64,000 nt of DNA from Actinomadura coerulea (GTDB lineage Bacteria > Actinomycetota > Actinomycetes > Streptosporangiales > Streptosporangiaceae). The DNA lies in assembly GCF_014208105.1 (NCBI RefSeq), contig NZ_JACHMQ010000001.1, positions 3,534,001 to 3,598,000 on the forward strand. The letters are read 5' to 3'. The position numbers were made by a program, and so were the translations under genes. Shown here one piece after another: positions 1 through 7,917 of this stretch. Positions within the stretch are counted from its first letter, which is position 1, and each line of letters opens with the position of its first letter. The notes below the pieces were generated by a model, which ran no database searches, was not told the DNA's origin, and saw nothing but the letters and a program-made list of their open reading frames with translations.

Positions 1-97
1 GCGGGTGCGAGCCGGACACCAGCGCGGCGATCGACTCAAGATCACCGCCCTGCGCGGCGGCGATCAGCCGCGCCCCGGGCCAGGTCCCCTCAGCCAC
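1..97 (-). CDS. N-terminus of an ECF-type sigma-70 factor (runs off the window)
   Basis: The minus strand from a GTG at 97 reads VAEGTWPGARLIAAAQGGDL followed by ESIAALVSGSHP, which resembles the first helix of sigma-70 region 2 in actinobacterial ECF-like factors (LIxAAQxGDLxxLxxLVxGSHP). Only about 32 codons are inside the window, so the rest of region 2, region 4 and any anti-sigma partner are unseen. The start lies inside the last codons of a small membrane-peptide gene (stop at 90), so the two could be translationally coupled. The family call is by eye from a short segment. Confidence 0.5.
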   Translation of the reverse strand, partial: MAEGTWPGARLIAAAQGGDLESIAALVSGSHP

Positions 98-182
98 GCG
101 AACGCCCCCGCCTGCGCAGGACGGTGACACTGCACGCGCACACGAGCACGGCCACGCCGATCACGACGGCACCAACGATCAT
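90..182 (-). CDS. 30-residue single-span membrane peptide
   Basis: A small gene not expected from automatic calling. A GGGAGG ribosome site sits 5 bases before an ATG at 182. The peptide begins MIVGAVVIGVAVLVCACSVT and ends in an Arg-rich tail (LRRRGRSRG), which predicts one membrane helix with a positive cytoplasmic C-terminus. Its stop overlaps the start of the sigma-factor gene at 97, which suggests an operon. No family is recognised. It could be a regulator of the sigma factor or simply an unannotated membrane microprotein. Confidence 0.45.
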   Translation of the reverse strand: MIVGAVVIGVAVLVCACSVTVLRRRGRSRG

Positions 183-519
183 GACAACCTCCCGGTCGAG
201 TCCATGTCCGGCGCTCTGGCCGGCACCCCTATGAGAGGTACGACCCCGCGCAAAGGATTCACCCCATCCCCGTCTGATGACCTGCATCCAGTCTCCGCAC
301 GTCAGAAGGCGAGCCGACACCAGGCCGCCAGGAGGCGCGCCGCCGTCCGCCCCAAGCCCGCAGAGTCAGAGGGGCCGCTCTCCCCTGAAGGTCAGGAGGC
401 GCGCAATGTCCCGGTATGTATCGCCGATCATTAAATGGACCTTTGGGACAACACTTGGCGCGCATGAGCGACGGTGAGAGAATTCGCTCAAATACCGGCT
501 ACTGGAAGTGAGCGGCATC
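183..519. other. Intergenic region without a recognisable gene
   Basis: Several short overlapping frames occur on both strands but none has a good ribosome site or recognisable sequence. It separates a minus-strand unit on the left from a plus-strand unit on the right, so divergent promoters are expected. The AT-richer part around 415-450 is the likeliest promoter zone, though no clear -35/-10 pair was found. Confidence 0.4.
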
Positions 520-789
520 ATGACCAGGCCATGGGAAGCCGATCATGGCGCGGGGTTCCAGCGGAGGTTAGGGAAGACGGCCGCCCAGGTGGGCGACAGC
601 CGCACGACGCAGGACTGTCCTGAGATCTGGGAGTTGGATAACGGCGACATCGCCGTCATCGGCCGCGACGCCACCGGCGCCTACCGTGACCGCCTGCCTC
701 CGGGTGTGAGCATCGGCTCCGACGAACGTCTCGTGATCATTTCGGGAAGGCTGCTTTCGGCCGCCAAACCGGACATCCGCGATGCTTGA
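520..789 (+). CDS. Small hypothetical protein preceding DUF6879
   Basis: An 89-residue protein if started at the ATG at 520; an upstream in-frame GTG at 508 is possible. The core (CPEIWELDNGDIAVIGRDAT) resembles small actinobacterial proteins encoded directly before DUF6879 genes, often after an XRE regulator, which is absent here. Its stop overlaps the next ATG by 8 bases, so the two are co-translated. No catalytic motif, signal peptide or membrane segment is visible. The function is unknown; the paired arrangement suggests a joint role with the DUF6879 protein. Confidence 0.75.
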   Translation: MTRPWEADHGAGFQRRLGKTAAQVGDSRTTQDCPEIWELDNGDIAVIGRDATGAYRDRLPPGVSIGSDERLVIISGRLLSAAKPDIRDA

Positions 790-1387
790 TCGGATCGCCC
801 GATTCCGGGGGGACGTGCTGGACCACGCGGCCTACCATCGGGATTTCGCTCGCCAGTGCGAAGACCTGTCCGGGACCATCTGGAAGCTCGAACGCTCCCA
901 GGTCTTCCGCGAGCTGGACGATCCCAGTTGGCAGGCGTTCAGTGCCGGCGACTGGCGACGCGCCCTCGACCTGCTGGAAGAGGATCGCAAGGCCGTCCGG
1001 ACCGAGGCCGACAGAAATCGGCGGCAAGGCTTGAAGATCAGGCGGGTTCGCGTGGTCGAGCGCCCCTTGAGCCCCTACGTCCAATGGGAGCTTCACGCGC
1101 TGCGGATGCTGGCGGAAGAAGGCTTCGAACTGCGCGTCCTCTCCGCCGACGACCTCGCCGACCTGGAAAGCCAGGGCCAGTTGCCCGAAGTCGTCGTCGT
1201 TGGCGAGCGCGTCCTCTACGAGATCCGCTATCTGCCAGATTGGACGCCGTGCGGCGCCCGCCGCATCAGGACGCCGGACGTGGTCCGCACCGCCGCGTCC
1301 GAGATCGGCCGCCTGTACCGCAGAGGCGAGCCTTTGCTTCGCTTCTTCGAGCGGGAAGTAGCCCCGCTACCCGCACCGGCTGTCTGA
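782..1387 (+). CDS. DUF6879 family protein
   Basis: A 201-residue soluble protein. The middle (RRVRVVERPLSPYVQWELHA) and the following acidic-hydrophobic stretch ending in LYEIRYLPDW match the actinomycete DUF6879 pattern, in which VRVVxxPLSxYxxxEL is the best conserved part. The function of the family is not established; members usually sit beside a small partner protein and a helix-turn-helix regulator, as for bld-type accessory loci. The ATG at 782 overlaps the previous stop. The downstream gene starts 14 bases after its stop, so all three may form one operon. Confidence 0.8.
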   Translation: MLDRIARFRGDVLDHAAYHRDFARQCEDLSGTIWKLERSQVFRELDDPSWQAFSAGDWRRALDLLEEDRKAVRTEADRNRRQGLKIRRVRVVERPLSPYVQWELHALRMLAEEGFELRVLSADDLADLESQGQLPEVVVVGERVLYEIRYLPDWTPCGARRIRTPDVVRTAASEIGRLYRRGEPLLRFFEREVAPLPAPAV

Positions 1388-1401
1388 TCTATCGTTCGTA
1401 G

Positions 1402-2115
1402 ATGCCGTTCGTTCGCTTGGGCCGAAGCAGGGTGAAGACGTTCTCCCTTTGCCTGCTCACGCTTGTCGTCATCGCCCTTATCGCAGCTTCACCGTGGGGC
1501 TTGCGCGCTTTCGGCGGCCCGACGGCCCGCTGGGAACGGTTGAGTTTCATCGGTCAGACCTACGGCGCCGCATCGGCGCTCCTGGCCGCCCTCGCACTGA
1601 TCGGCATCGCGGCAACCCTGATCTTCCAGGCGCACGACACGAGGATCGCGCGGGAGGAGGCCAGGCGCATCGCCATAGCGGAGCTGCTCAAGATGGCCAT
1701 GGACGACCCGGCCCTCGACGAGGCATGGGGACCGGTTCCGGCGGATGCGGACCGCAAGGCCAGGCGGCAGCTCATGTACATCAACATGATCCTCTCCGAG
1801 TGGCAGATGTCCTTCGAGACGAAGGCTCTTCCCGAGAAGCGGCTGCGCGCCATTTCGCGGGAGATGTTCTCGGGGCGTCCTGGCCGGGCCTTCTGGGAGG
1901 AGGCGCGTCAGGTCCGCATGGGGACCGCTGGGAGCAGGCGAGCGCGCCGGTTCCACGAGATCTTGGACGAAGAGTACGGGCTGGCACCCGTTCCCCCGCC
2001 CGAGCGGCCGCGGGCACGGCGCCCCTGGAGGTTTCTCGCCGGTTCGGCGGCAGGCGTCCTGGTGCTGGGCCCTCTCGTCCGCCGGGCCGTCCGCCGCCGC
2101 CGATCCTCTGGTTGA
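1402..2115 (+). CDS. DUF6082 family membrane protein
   Basis: A 237-residue protein with two N-terminal membrane helices (about residues 12-32 and 52-72), a soluble helical domain containing RRQLMYINMILSEWQMSFE, then an Arg/Pro-rich tail that includes a third hydrophobic stretch. The two-helix plus YINLxxxxWxxxYE arrangement is that of actinobacterial DUF6082 proteins, whose role is unknown. The start could instead be a GTG at 1432. It is the last gene of the plus-strand cluster that begins at 520. Confidence 0.75.
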   Translation: MPFVRLGRSRVKTFSLCLLTLVVIALIAASPWGLRAFGGPTARWERLSFIGQTYGAASALLAALALIGIAATLIFQAHDTRIAREEARRIAIAELLKMAMDDPALDEAWGPVPADADRKARRQLMYINMILSEWQMSFETKALPEKRLRAISREMFSGRPGRAFWEEARQVRMGTAGSRRARRFHEILDEEYGLAPVPPPERPRARRPWRFLAGSAAGVLVLGPLVRRAVRRRRSSG

Positions 2116-2178
2116 CCTCAAGTTCGGTTGGGGTTTTAGCGTGGCGGGCTCCAGGTGCTTTGCGAAGGGAGCGTCGTT

Positions 2179-3066
2179 ATGGGTGCTGGTGGTGGAGTCA
2201 CGCGGGTGAGTGTGGCGGTGCTCGGACTTGGGGAGATGGGGGGCGCGCTGGCGGGGACGCTTCTGGATGGCGGGCATCCGACCACCGTGTGGAATCGCAC
2301 TGCGGGGAAGGGCGATGAGCTGGTCGCCAAGGGGGCGCGGCGGGTTGACGGCGTTCGCGATGCCGTTGCCGCCGGACAGGTCGTGGTGGTCAACGTGAAG
2401 GGGAACTCCGTCGCCCGCGGACTGCTGGAGGCGGCGGGGGACGCCCTGCGCGGACGGGTCGTCGTCAACCTGACGGACGGGACGTCGAGCGAGGTCAGGG
2501 AGGTGGCCGCGGTGGTCGCCGAGCACGGCGGGGAGTACCTGCACGGGCAGATCATGACCATCGCGCCGGGCGTCGGGCATCCGGACGCGACGGTCTTCTA
2601 CAGCGGCTCCGCGGACGTCCACGAGCGTCACCGGGAGGTGCTGGGGCTACTCAGCGGGCAGGCACCGCTGGTGTCCGAGGATCCCGGCGTCGCGGTGCTC
2701 TACGGCATGGCCGTCCACGGGACGATGTGGGGGCTCCTCAACGGGTTCCTGCACGCGGCCGCGGCGCTGTCGGACGCGGGTGTCGAGGTCGGGCGGTTCC
2801 TGGAGGAGGCCAAGAGCCCCCTTGCGTCGCTGTCGGCCTTCCTGCCGTCGATCGCCGAGGAGGTCGACCGGGGCCGGTTCGCGACGCCGTACGGGGCGCT
2901 GCGCCACCATCTGCCCTCGATCGAGGATCTCGCGCGGGAGAGCCGGGAGCGGGGCATCGACGACGAGCTCCCCGAGTACTCCCGGGCGCTCGTGGCGGCG
3001 GCGGTCGAGCGGGGGCACGGAGACGACAGCTACTCCAGGCTCGTCGAGCACTTCCGCAAGGCGTAG
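2179..3066 (+). CDS. NAD(P)-dependent oxidoreductase, 6PGDH-like / imine-reductase family
   Basis: The N-terminal Rossmann fold (VAVLGLGEMGGALAGTLLDG, then TVWNRTAGK) is that of the beta-hydroxyacid dehydrogenase/imine-reductase family, and the all-helical C-terminal half from about residue 165 (GMAVHGTMWGLLNGFLHAAA) fits the dimerisation domain of imine reductases. The 295-residue length is typical. The NRT after the second strand favours NADPH. The ATG at 2179 was chosen because a GAAGGGA site lies 8 bases upstream and the Rossmann motif follows at once. It is adjacent to, and convergent with, a MarR gene; the substrate is unknown. Confidence 0.85.
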   Translation: MGAGGGVTRVSVAVLGLGEMGGALAGTLLDGGHPTTVWNRTAGKGDELVAKGARRVDGVRDAVAAGQVVVVNVKGNSVARGLLEAAGDALRGRVVVNLTDGTSSEVREVAAVVAEHGGEYLHGQIMTIAPGVGHPDATVFYSGSADVHERHREVLGLLSGQAPLVSEDPGVAVLYGMAVHGTMWGLLNGFLHAAAALSDAGVEVGRFLEEAKSPLASLSAFLPSIAEEVDRGRFATPYGALRHHLPSIEDLARESRERGIDDELPEYSRALVAAAVERGHGDDSYSRLVEHFRKA

Positions 3067-3080
3067 ACCGCGGGCGCTGG

Positions 3081-3578
3081 CTACGGCTGGTCGCCGAGGC
3101 TGAGCAGGAGGGTGCGCAGGGTCGTGGCCAGGGCGCCTTGTTCGTGCTCGTCGAGGGCGGCGAGGAGGCGGCGTTCGTTTTCGAGGTGGGCGGTGACGGC
3201 TCGGTCGATGAGGTCCCGTCCGGCGGGGGTGAGGGCGACGATGACGGTGCGGCGGTTGGCGGGGTCGAGGTCGCGTGTGACGTAGCCCTTGGCGACGAGG
3301 CGGTCCAGGCGGTTGGTGACGGCGCCCGAGGTCACCATGGAGGAGCGGGCCAGCATGCCCGCGGTGATGCCGCCGGGCGCGTCGGCGCGGCGGAGGGTGG
3401 CCAGGACGTCGAACTCGCCCCGTTCCAGCCCGAACTCGGCGAAGAGCGCCTTGAGTTCGCGCTCGGCGATCCGGGTCAGCCGGGAGAGGCGGCCGAGAAC
3501 CCTCATGGGGGACGCGTCGAGGTCGGGGCGGGCGCGGGCCCACTGCTCGACGATCAGGTCGACGGCGTCACGCTCCAC
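3081..3578 (-). CDS. MarR-family transcriptional regulator
   Basis: A 165-residue winged-helix protein. Residues about 55-110 (GGITAGMLARSSMVTSGAVT, then RLDRLVAKGYVTRDLDPANR) are the helix-turn-helix and wing of MarR proteins with the DxxxRR wing motif. It starts at a GTG with GAGG upstream. It is transcribed divergently from the secreted propeller protein at 3671, and palindromes of the form TCAACGTTGA lie in the shared intergenic region, so it probably represses itself and that gene. No ligand can be inferred. Confidence 0.9.
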   Translation of the reverse strand: MERDAVDLIVEQWARARPDLDASPMRVLGRLSRLTRIAERELKALFAEFGLERGEFDVLATLRRADAPGGITAGMLARSSMVTSGAVTNRLDRLVAKGYVTRDLDPANRRTVIVALTPAGRDLIDRAVTAHLENERRLLAALDEHEQGALATTLRTLLLSLGDQP

Positions 3579-3587
3579 AGGAACCTC

Positions 3588-3597
3588 TCAACGTTGA
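3588..3597. promoter_or_regulatory. MarR operator half 1 (TCAACGTTGA)
   Basis: A perfect 10-bp palindrome located 10 bases upstream of the marR start codon, within its ribosome-site/promoter area. The same core recurs at 3649-3660. Autoregulation is inferred from position. Confidence 0.65.
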
Positions 3598-3602
3598 ACT
3601 GT

Positions 3603-3632
3603 TTGACATCAAGGTAGCACCGGGCCTAACGT
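3603..3632 (+). promoter_or_regulatory. Putative sigma-70 promoter of the propeller gene
   Basis: TTGACA at 3603-3608 is followed after 18 bases by TAACGT at 3627-3632, facing the gene at 3671. It is flanked on both sides by the palindromic MarR-type sites, so binding at both would block it. The -10 match is weak. Confidence 0.4.
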
Positions 3633-3648
3633 CCTCAGCGTTGAACAT

Positions 3649-3660
3649 TTCAACGTTGAA
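3649..3660. promoter_or_regulatory. MarR operator 2 (TTCAACGTTGAA)
   Basis: A perfect 12-bp palindrome ending 10 bases before the ATG at 3671, with a related partial copy (CAGCGTTGAAC) at 3636-3646. It lies in the 5' untranslated region, where repressor binding would block transcription of the secreted protein gene. Confidence 0.65.
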
Positions 3661-3670
3661 AGGTGACGTG

Positions 3671-4624
3671 ATGCGACGTCGAACGATCTCCGCCGTCCTG
3701 GTGTTCGGACTGGCCGCCGCGATGAGCGCGCCGGCGCAGGCGGCGGACGCCCGGGGCGGGACGGCGGTGTACCCCACCACGATCCGGCTGCCGAACGGGT
3801 TCCAGCCCGAGGGCATCGCGATCGGGCCCGGGCCGATCGCCTATGTGGGCTCCATGGCCGACGGCTCGGTCTACCGCGCCGACCTGCGCACCGGAGCCGG
3901 GGCGGTCCTCGGCCGGGGGCCGGGCACGCAGGCCCTCGGCCTGAAGACCGACGCGAGCGGACGGGTGTTCGTAGCGGGCGGCGCGGGCGGCGACGCTCGC
4001 GTCCTCGACGCCCGGACCGGCCGGGTGCTGGCCACCTACCGGCTGGCCACAGGTCCGTCGTTCGTCAACGACGTCATCCTCACGCAGGGCGCCGCGTGGT
4101 TCACCGACTCCACCAACCCGGTGCTCTACAAGCTGCCGCTCGACGGTGGACGGTTGCCGTCCGCCGCTGTGCGGGTGCCGCTGACCGGGGACCTCGTGTA
4201 CCAGGGCGGTCCTGACAGCCCCGGCAGCGAGGGGTTCAACGCCAACGGCATCACGCCGACGCCGGACGGCCGGGGGCTGCTCGTCGTGCAGTCGAACACC
4301 GGCGGGCTGTTCCGCGTCGAGCCGTCCGGCAAGACCCGCCGGGTGAACCTGCATGGCGAGTCGCTGCCGGAAGGCGACGGGCTGCTGCTGCAAGGCCGGA
4401 CGCTCTACGCGGTCCAGAACCGGCTCAACACCGTGGCCGTCGTGCGGCTGGACGCGGCGGGAACCGACGGCCGCGTCGTACGCCGGGTGACGGACGCCCG
4501 GCTCGCCCTGCCGACGACCGTGGCCGCCTTCGGCTCGCGGCTGTACCTCCCCAACATCCAGTTCTTCGCCACGGGGCCGACTCCTGGCGTCTCGTACAAC
4601 GCGGTCGCCATCCCCCGTCCCTAG
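3671..4624 (+). CDS. Secreted SMP-30/gluconolactonase-like beta-propeller protein
   Basis: A 317-residue protein with a Sec signal peptide (MRRRTISAVLVFGLAAAMSA, then PAQA) and repeated blade sequences such as FQPEGIAIGPGPIAYVGSMA, GVLGRGPGTQALGLK-type segments and FVNDVILTQGAAWFTDS, which are typical of the SMP-30/LRE-like and strictosidine-synthase-like propellers. The ATG at 3671 has AGGTGA 5 bases upstream. Enzymatic activity is uncertain: propellers of this type include lactonases but also simple binding proteins. Its control by the adjacent MarR suggests a response to a small aromatic or oxidant signal. Confidence 0.75.
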   Translation: MRRRTISAVLVFGLAAAMSAPAQAADARGGTAVYPTTIRLPNGFQPEGIAIGPGPIAYVGSMADGSVYRADLRTGAGAVLGRGPGTQALGLKTDASGRVFVAGGAGGDARVLDARTGRVLATYRLATGPSFVNDVILTQGAAWFTDSTNPVLYKLPLDGGRLPSAAVRVPLTGDLVYQGGPDSPGSEGFNANGITPTPDGRGLLVVQSNTGGLFRVEPSGKTRRVNLHGESLPEGDGLLLQGRTLYAVQNRLNTVAVVRLDAAGTDGRVVRRVTDARLALPTTVAAFGSRLYLPNIQFFATGPTPGVSYNAVAIPRP

Positions 4625-4808
4625 GGCGATTCGCGCTTTACCCGAAGGCGCGGCCGGTCTTGGGATCGGGCGGAGATATCTTGAACAACACCGCACGCGG
4701 CAATTGACATGGCGGCGGACAACCAGGGCAGATCGAGCGGCGTCGGGCGCAGAACGACCAGGCGTCCAAATAGTCCATTTTTCTTGATCTGATGGGATAC
4801 CTGGTTCT

Positions 4809-6281
4809 ATGTCGCGAATAGCTGCGGCGGTGGTGGCCGTCGTGGGACTGCTGGTCGCCGTGATGTCCGGGCTCGCGCAGTCCGCTTCGAGCCCGTCCGC
4901 CAAGCCCGCGCCGCCCGGCGTGGGGAAGAACGGCGAGGCGTGGGCCTGGACGCAGTTGGTGAACGGGACGAGCCACACGACCGAGGTCCGGTTCGCCACC
5001 ACCGAGAAGCCCGCCGGGAACTGCCCCACCTTGCAGTACGGCTTGGGGGGCAAGACGCAGACGGCGGTGCTGAGGAAGGTCAGCGATCCTTTCGTCACCG
5101 GTGGCGGGCTCCAGCAGTTCCCGACGACCTTCTGCGTGGCGCCGGTCCCCGACGGCGCGAGCAACGCGCTGCTCGAGCCGTCCACGACCAACGCGGCCAC
5201 CGTCCATCCGGGAAATCTCCAGCTTCCGCTGCCCGAGTGGCCCGTGAACGGGCGTCCCCGGAGCGTCGCGGTGATCGGCGACGCCGGGTGCGAGGTCACC
5301 TCGCCCATGGTGGGCGCTTCGAAGAACCAGGACTGCCAGCAGAACTGGCCGCTGGAGCCGCTCTCCGTGCACGCGGCCGCGCAGTCCCGCCCGGACCTGG
5401 TCGTCCACGTCGGCGACTACGTGTACCGGGAGACGCCGCATGGAGCGAACGACGCCACTCCGGGGTGTGACACCCAAGGGCAGGCCGCCGACTGGGCGTG
5501 CCTCATCAAGGACTTCCTGCGGCCTGCCCAGGCCCTGCTCGCGGAGGCGCCCTTCATCTTCGCGCGGGGCAACCACGAGGTCTGCACGCCTCCGAAAGTG
5601 GGGCGGGGCGCCGAATGGTTCCGCTATTTCGCCACGGTTCCGCAGAAGAACAACGAGTGCTACTCATTCCCACAGACCGAGGCGGAACCCGTCCAGATCA
5701 ATGCGGGCACGTTGCATTTCATCCTGTTCGACTCCAGCGCGGCGAGTGAGAGGAACAAGCCGGACCCGGCCCAGGCCGCCCTGTTCGCGAAATGGTTCGA
5801 CGAAGTGAACGCCCTGGCCGCCAACCATCCGACGCACGACTACTTCCTCATCACCCACAAGCCGCTGTGGATGGTCAAGCAGGCCTCGTCCACCGCCGTG
5901 ACGTGGATCAACCCGACGCTGGCGAGCGCGGTCAGGCAGACGGCGAAGGGGGCGCTGGCCGACAACATCGACCTGGTGATGTCCGGGCACGAGCACCTGT
6001 ACCAGATGCTCGACTTCCTCAACAGCCCGCGTCCTCCACAGATCACCGTGGGCTCCTCCGGGACGACGCTCGCCACCCCGCCGGACGACACCAAGGTGGT
6101 GGGCAAGACCGTCGACGGCGAGACCGTGAAGCACTCGGTCTCACGTGGTGTTCACGGCTACGCGCTACTGCGCGACACGGGCGGCCAGTGGCAACTCACC
6201 TTCCACGGGGTCTCCGGTCAGGCGTGGCCGCTGGACTGCGCTCTGAGCACCGGGGCCACCAAGGAATTCGACTGCAAATAG
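4809..6281 (+). CDS. Secreted calcineurin-like metallophosphoesterase
   Basis: A 490-residue protein with an N-terminal signal segment (residues 1-28, ending near SGLAQSASS). The five metal-binding blocks of the family are present: VIGDAGCE (about residue 155), VVHVGDYVYRE (about 200), FARGNHEVC (about 255), THKPLW (about 350) and VMSGHEHLYQ (about 395). It should hydrolyse a phosphoester outside the cell with two metal ions; the substrate could be a nucleotide or sugar phosphate. The preceding 180-base gap holds the promoter but no clear regulator site. It is not obviously linked to either neighbour. Confidence 0.88.
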   Translation: MSRIAAAVVAVVGLLVAVMSGLAQSASSPSAKPAPPGVGKNGEAWAWTQLVNGTSHTTEVRFATTEKPAGNCPTLQYGLGGKTQTAVLRKVSDPFVTGGGLQQFPTTFCVAPVPDGASNALLEPSTTNAATVHPGNLQLPLPEWPVNGRPRSVAVIGDAGCEVTSPMVGASKNQDCQQNWPLEPLSVHAAAQSRPDLVVHVGDYVYRETPHGANDATPGCDTQGQAADWACLIKDFLRPAQALLAEAPFIFARGNHEVCTPPKVGRGAEWFRYFATVPQKNNECYSFPQTEAEPVQINAGTLHFILFDSSAASERNKPDPAQAALFAKWFDEVNALAANHPTHDYFLITHKPLWMVKQASSTAVTWINPTLASAVRQTAKGALADNIDLVMSGHEHLYQMLDFLNSPRPPQITVGSSGTTLATPPDDTKVVGKTVDGETVKHSVSRGVHGYALLRDTGGQWQLTFHGVSGQAWPLDCALSTGATKEFDCK

Positions 6282-6287
6282 GCGGCT

Positions 6288-6893
6288 TCATGGATGCAGG
6301 GCCGCGTCGGGCGGAGTCTCGGCGACGCGGGTGAAGCGGACGGTCAGGCCGTCGCGTTCGGGAGCGCAGCAGTAGGGGCCCGCGGCGGCCATGACGCCGG
6401 GCGGGAAGGGCGCCAGGCGGATCATCCGCCAGGGGTCGTCGCCGGCGCGGGCGCGGATCGTCACGGCGTCGCCCGAGCGGCTGGCGCGGATGGTCACCTC
6501 GCGGCCCTGCCAGGGGACGGGAGCCGAGGACCAGTCGGACACGCCGCGGGTGACGACCGCGCCCAGTTGCAGCGCGCCGTCGCAGTACTCGGCGCCCGCC
6601 TTGATCCAGGTCGTCTCGGAGAGCCGGACGAGGACGCCGGCCTGGTCGAACTGGTGGTCGTAGGCGGCGACGAAGGAGACCTCGATCGCGGCCTCGGGGC
6701 CGAAGGGAGACAGCAGGGCGTGCCCGCTGTCGCGGTCGTAGCCGTAGGACGTCGTGCGCCAGAAGTCGCCGCCCCGGGCCGCGGTGACGAGAAGGCCGGG
6801 CCCGTCGGGCGTCGCTGACGGGGGCGGGTTGAGCCATTCACCGGTGATCACAGGTCGGGAATCTACGTCAGGGGGTGGAGTCAACCCCACCAC
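6288..6893 (-). CDS. DUF1349 concanavalin-A-like protein
   Basis: The sequence EWLNPPPSAT, then DFWRTTSYGYDRDSGHALL, DQAGVLVRLSETTWIKAGAE and VTRGVSDWSS is the DUF1349 signature (laminin-G/ConA-like jelly roll, formerly 'regulation of enolase protein 1'). The length (about 190-200) is normal. The outermost start is GTG at 6893; a GTG at 6851 gives a product beginning just before the conserved EWLNPP and may be the true start. Neither has a strong ribosome site. The biochemical role of the family is unknown, but carbohydrate binding is often suggested. It converges on the metallophosphoesterase with 6 bases between stops. Confidence 0.85.
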   Translation of the reverse strand: MVGLTPPPDVDSRPVITGEWLNPPPSATPDGPGLLVTAARGGDFWRTTSYGYDRDSGHALLSPFGPEAAIEVSFVAAYDHQFDQAGVLVRLSETTWIKAGAEYCDGALQLGAVVTRGVSDWSSAPVPWQGREVTIRASRSGDAVTIRARAGDDPWRMIRLAPFPPGVMAAAGPYCCAPERDGLTVRFTRVAETPPDAALHP

Positions 6894-6999
6894 CAGGGGT
6901 GGGTTTTACCTCCCATGATCGGGTAGCTGAACCCAGTGTCTCCGGAAATGTCAGACGCGAGGGTTGAGATGGACGGGGACGACCGGGCTGGGAGGCACG

Positions 7000-7917
7000 A
7001 TGGTGAGCGGAGCGGCAGTGGGCGGGGCGGTGCGCGGCCGGATGCGGCCGCTGCTCACCGAGGTGGGGCTGCTGGCGGTCCTGTTCGCCTTCTACAAGTG
7101 GGGCCGGACGCTGATCGAGAGCGGCCCGGGGCAGGCGATGGCGAACGCGCACGCGCTGTGGCGGTTCGAACGGGAATGGCTGCCGAGCGAGGTCGGATTC
7201 CAGCATTGGGCGCTCGGATGGGACCACGCGGCGCTCCTCGCCAATGTCTATTACGTGAGCGTCCATTTCCCCGGAACGGCCTTGCTGCTGATCTGGCTTT
7301 ATGTGCGGCACAGGTCGGCCTACGCCAGGGTGCGCAACGAATTGGTGGCGCTGACCGCGGCCGGCCTCGTCGTGCACACGATGTTCCCGCTGGCGCCTCC
7401 CCGGCTGGCCGGGATCGGGGCCGTCGACACGATGCTGACCGTGGGGCCGTCGGCCTACCCGGCGGCGGCCGACGGGATCGCCAACCAGTACGCGGCCATG
7501 CCGTCCCTGCACATCGGGTGGGCGATCCTGGTGGCCGTGGCGGTGCTGCGGGTGTCGCGGAGCCGGTGGAGGTGGGTCGTCGCGGTGCACGCGCCGCTCA
7601 CGGTCCTCGTGGTGGTCGTGACGGCCAACCACTACTGGACCGACGGGATCGTCGCCGCGCTCCTGCTGGCCGGGGCGATGGCCCTGGTTTCCCTGGCCGG
7701 GCGGATGCGGCAAGCTGTGAACCATGCTGCCGACGCACACGAGTCCCGAGGTTCCGGACGTCCCCGTGGCGGTCCTGCCGATCGGCAGCCACGAGCAGCA
7801 CGGCCCGTTCCTCCCGCTCGCGACGGACACGGTGATCGCGTGCACGATCGCGGCGGAGATCGCGAAGGCGTACCCGGTGCGAACGCTCCCGCCAGTGACG
7901 ATCTCGTGCTCGCATGA
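7000..7917 (+). CDS. PAP2-family membrane phosphatase / inositolphosphotransferase-like
   Basis: A multi-span membrane protein. Residues about 150-245 hold the PAP2 signatures: PPR near LAPPRLAGIG, AAMPSLHIGWA (the SxxH motif) and TANHYWTDG (the SRxxxxxHxxxD-like motif). It would transfer or release lipid-linked phosphate on the outer membrane face. The ATG at 7000 has GGGAGG 5 bases upstream. The last 65 residues are low-complexity and lie in another frame over the start of the creatininase gene, a 194-base same-strand overlap. A one-base shift would end it at a TGA at 7718, three bases before the next ATG, so an indel is possible. Lipid-modifying enzymes in the facing operon make a shared pathway plausible. 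Confidence 0.85.
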   Translation: MVSGAAVGGAVRGRMRPLLTEVGLLAVLFAFYKWGRTLIESGPGQAMANAHALWRFEREWLPSEVGFQHWALGWDHAALLANVYYVSVHFPGTALLLIWLYVRHRSAYARVRNELVALTAAGLVVHTMFPLAPPRLAGIGAVDTMLTVGPSAYPAAADGIANQYAAMPSLHIGWAILVAVAVLRVSRSRWRWVVAVHAPLTVLVVVVTANHYWTDGIVAALLLAGAMALVSLAGRMRQAVNHAADAHESRGSGRPRGGPADRQPRAARPVPPARDGHGDRVHDRGGDREGVPGANAPASDDLVLA

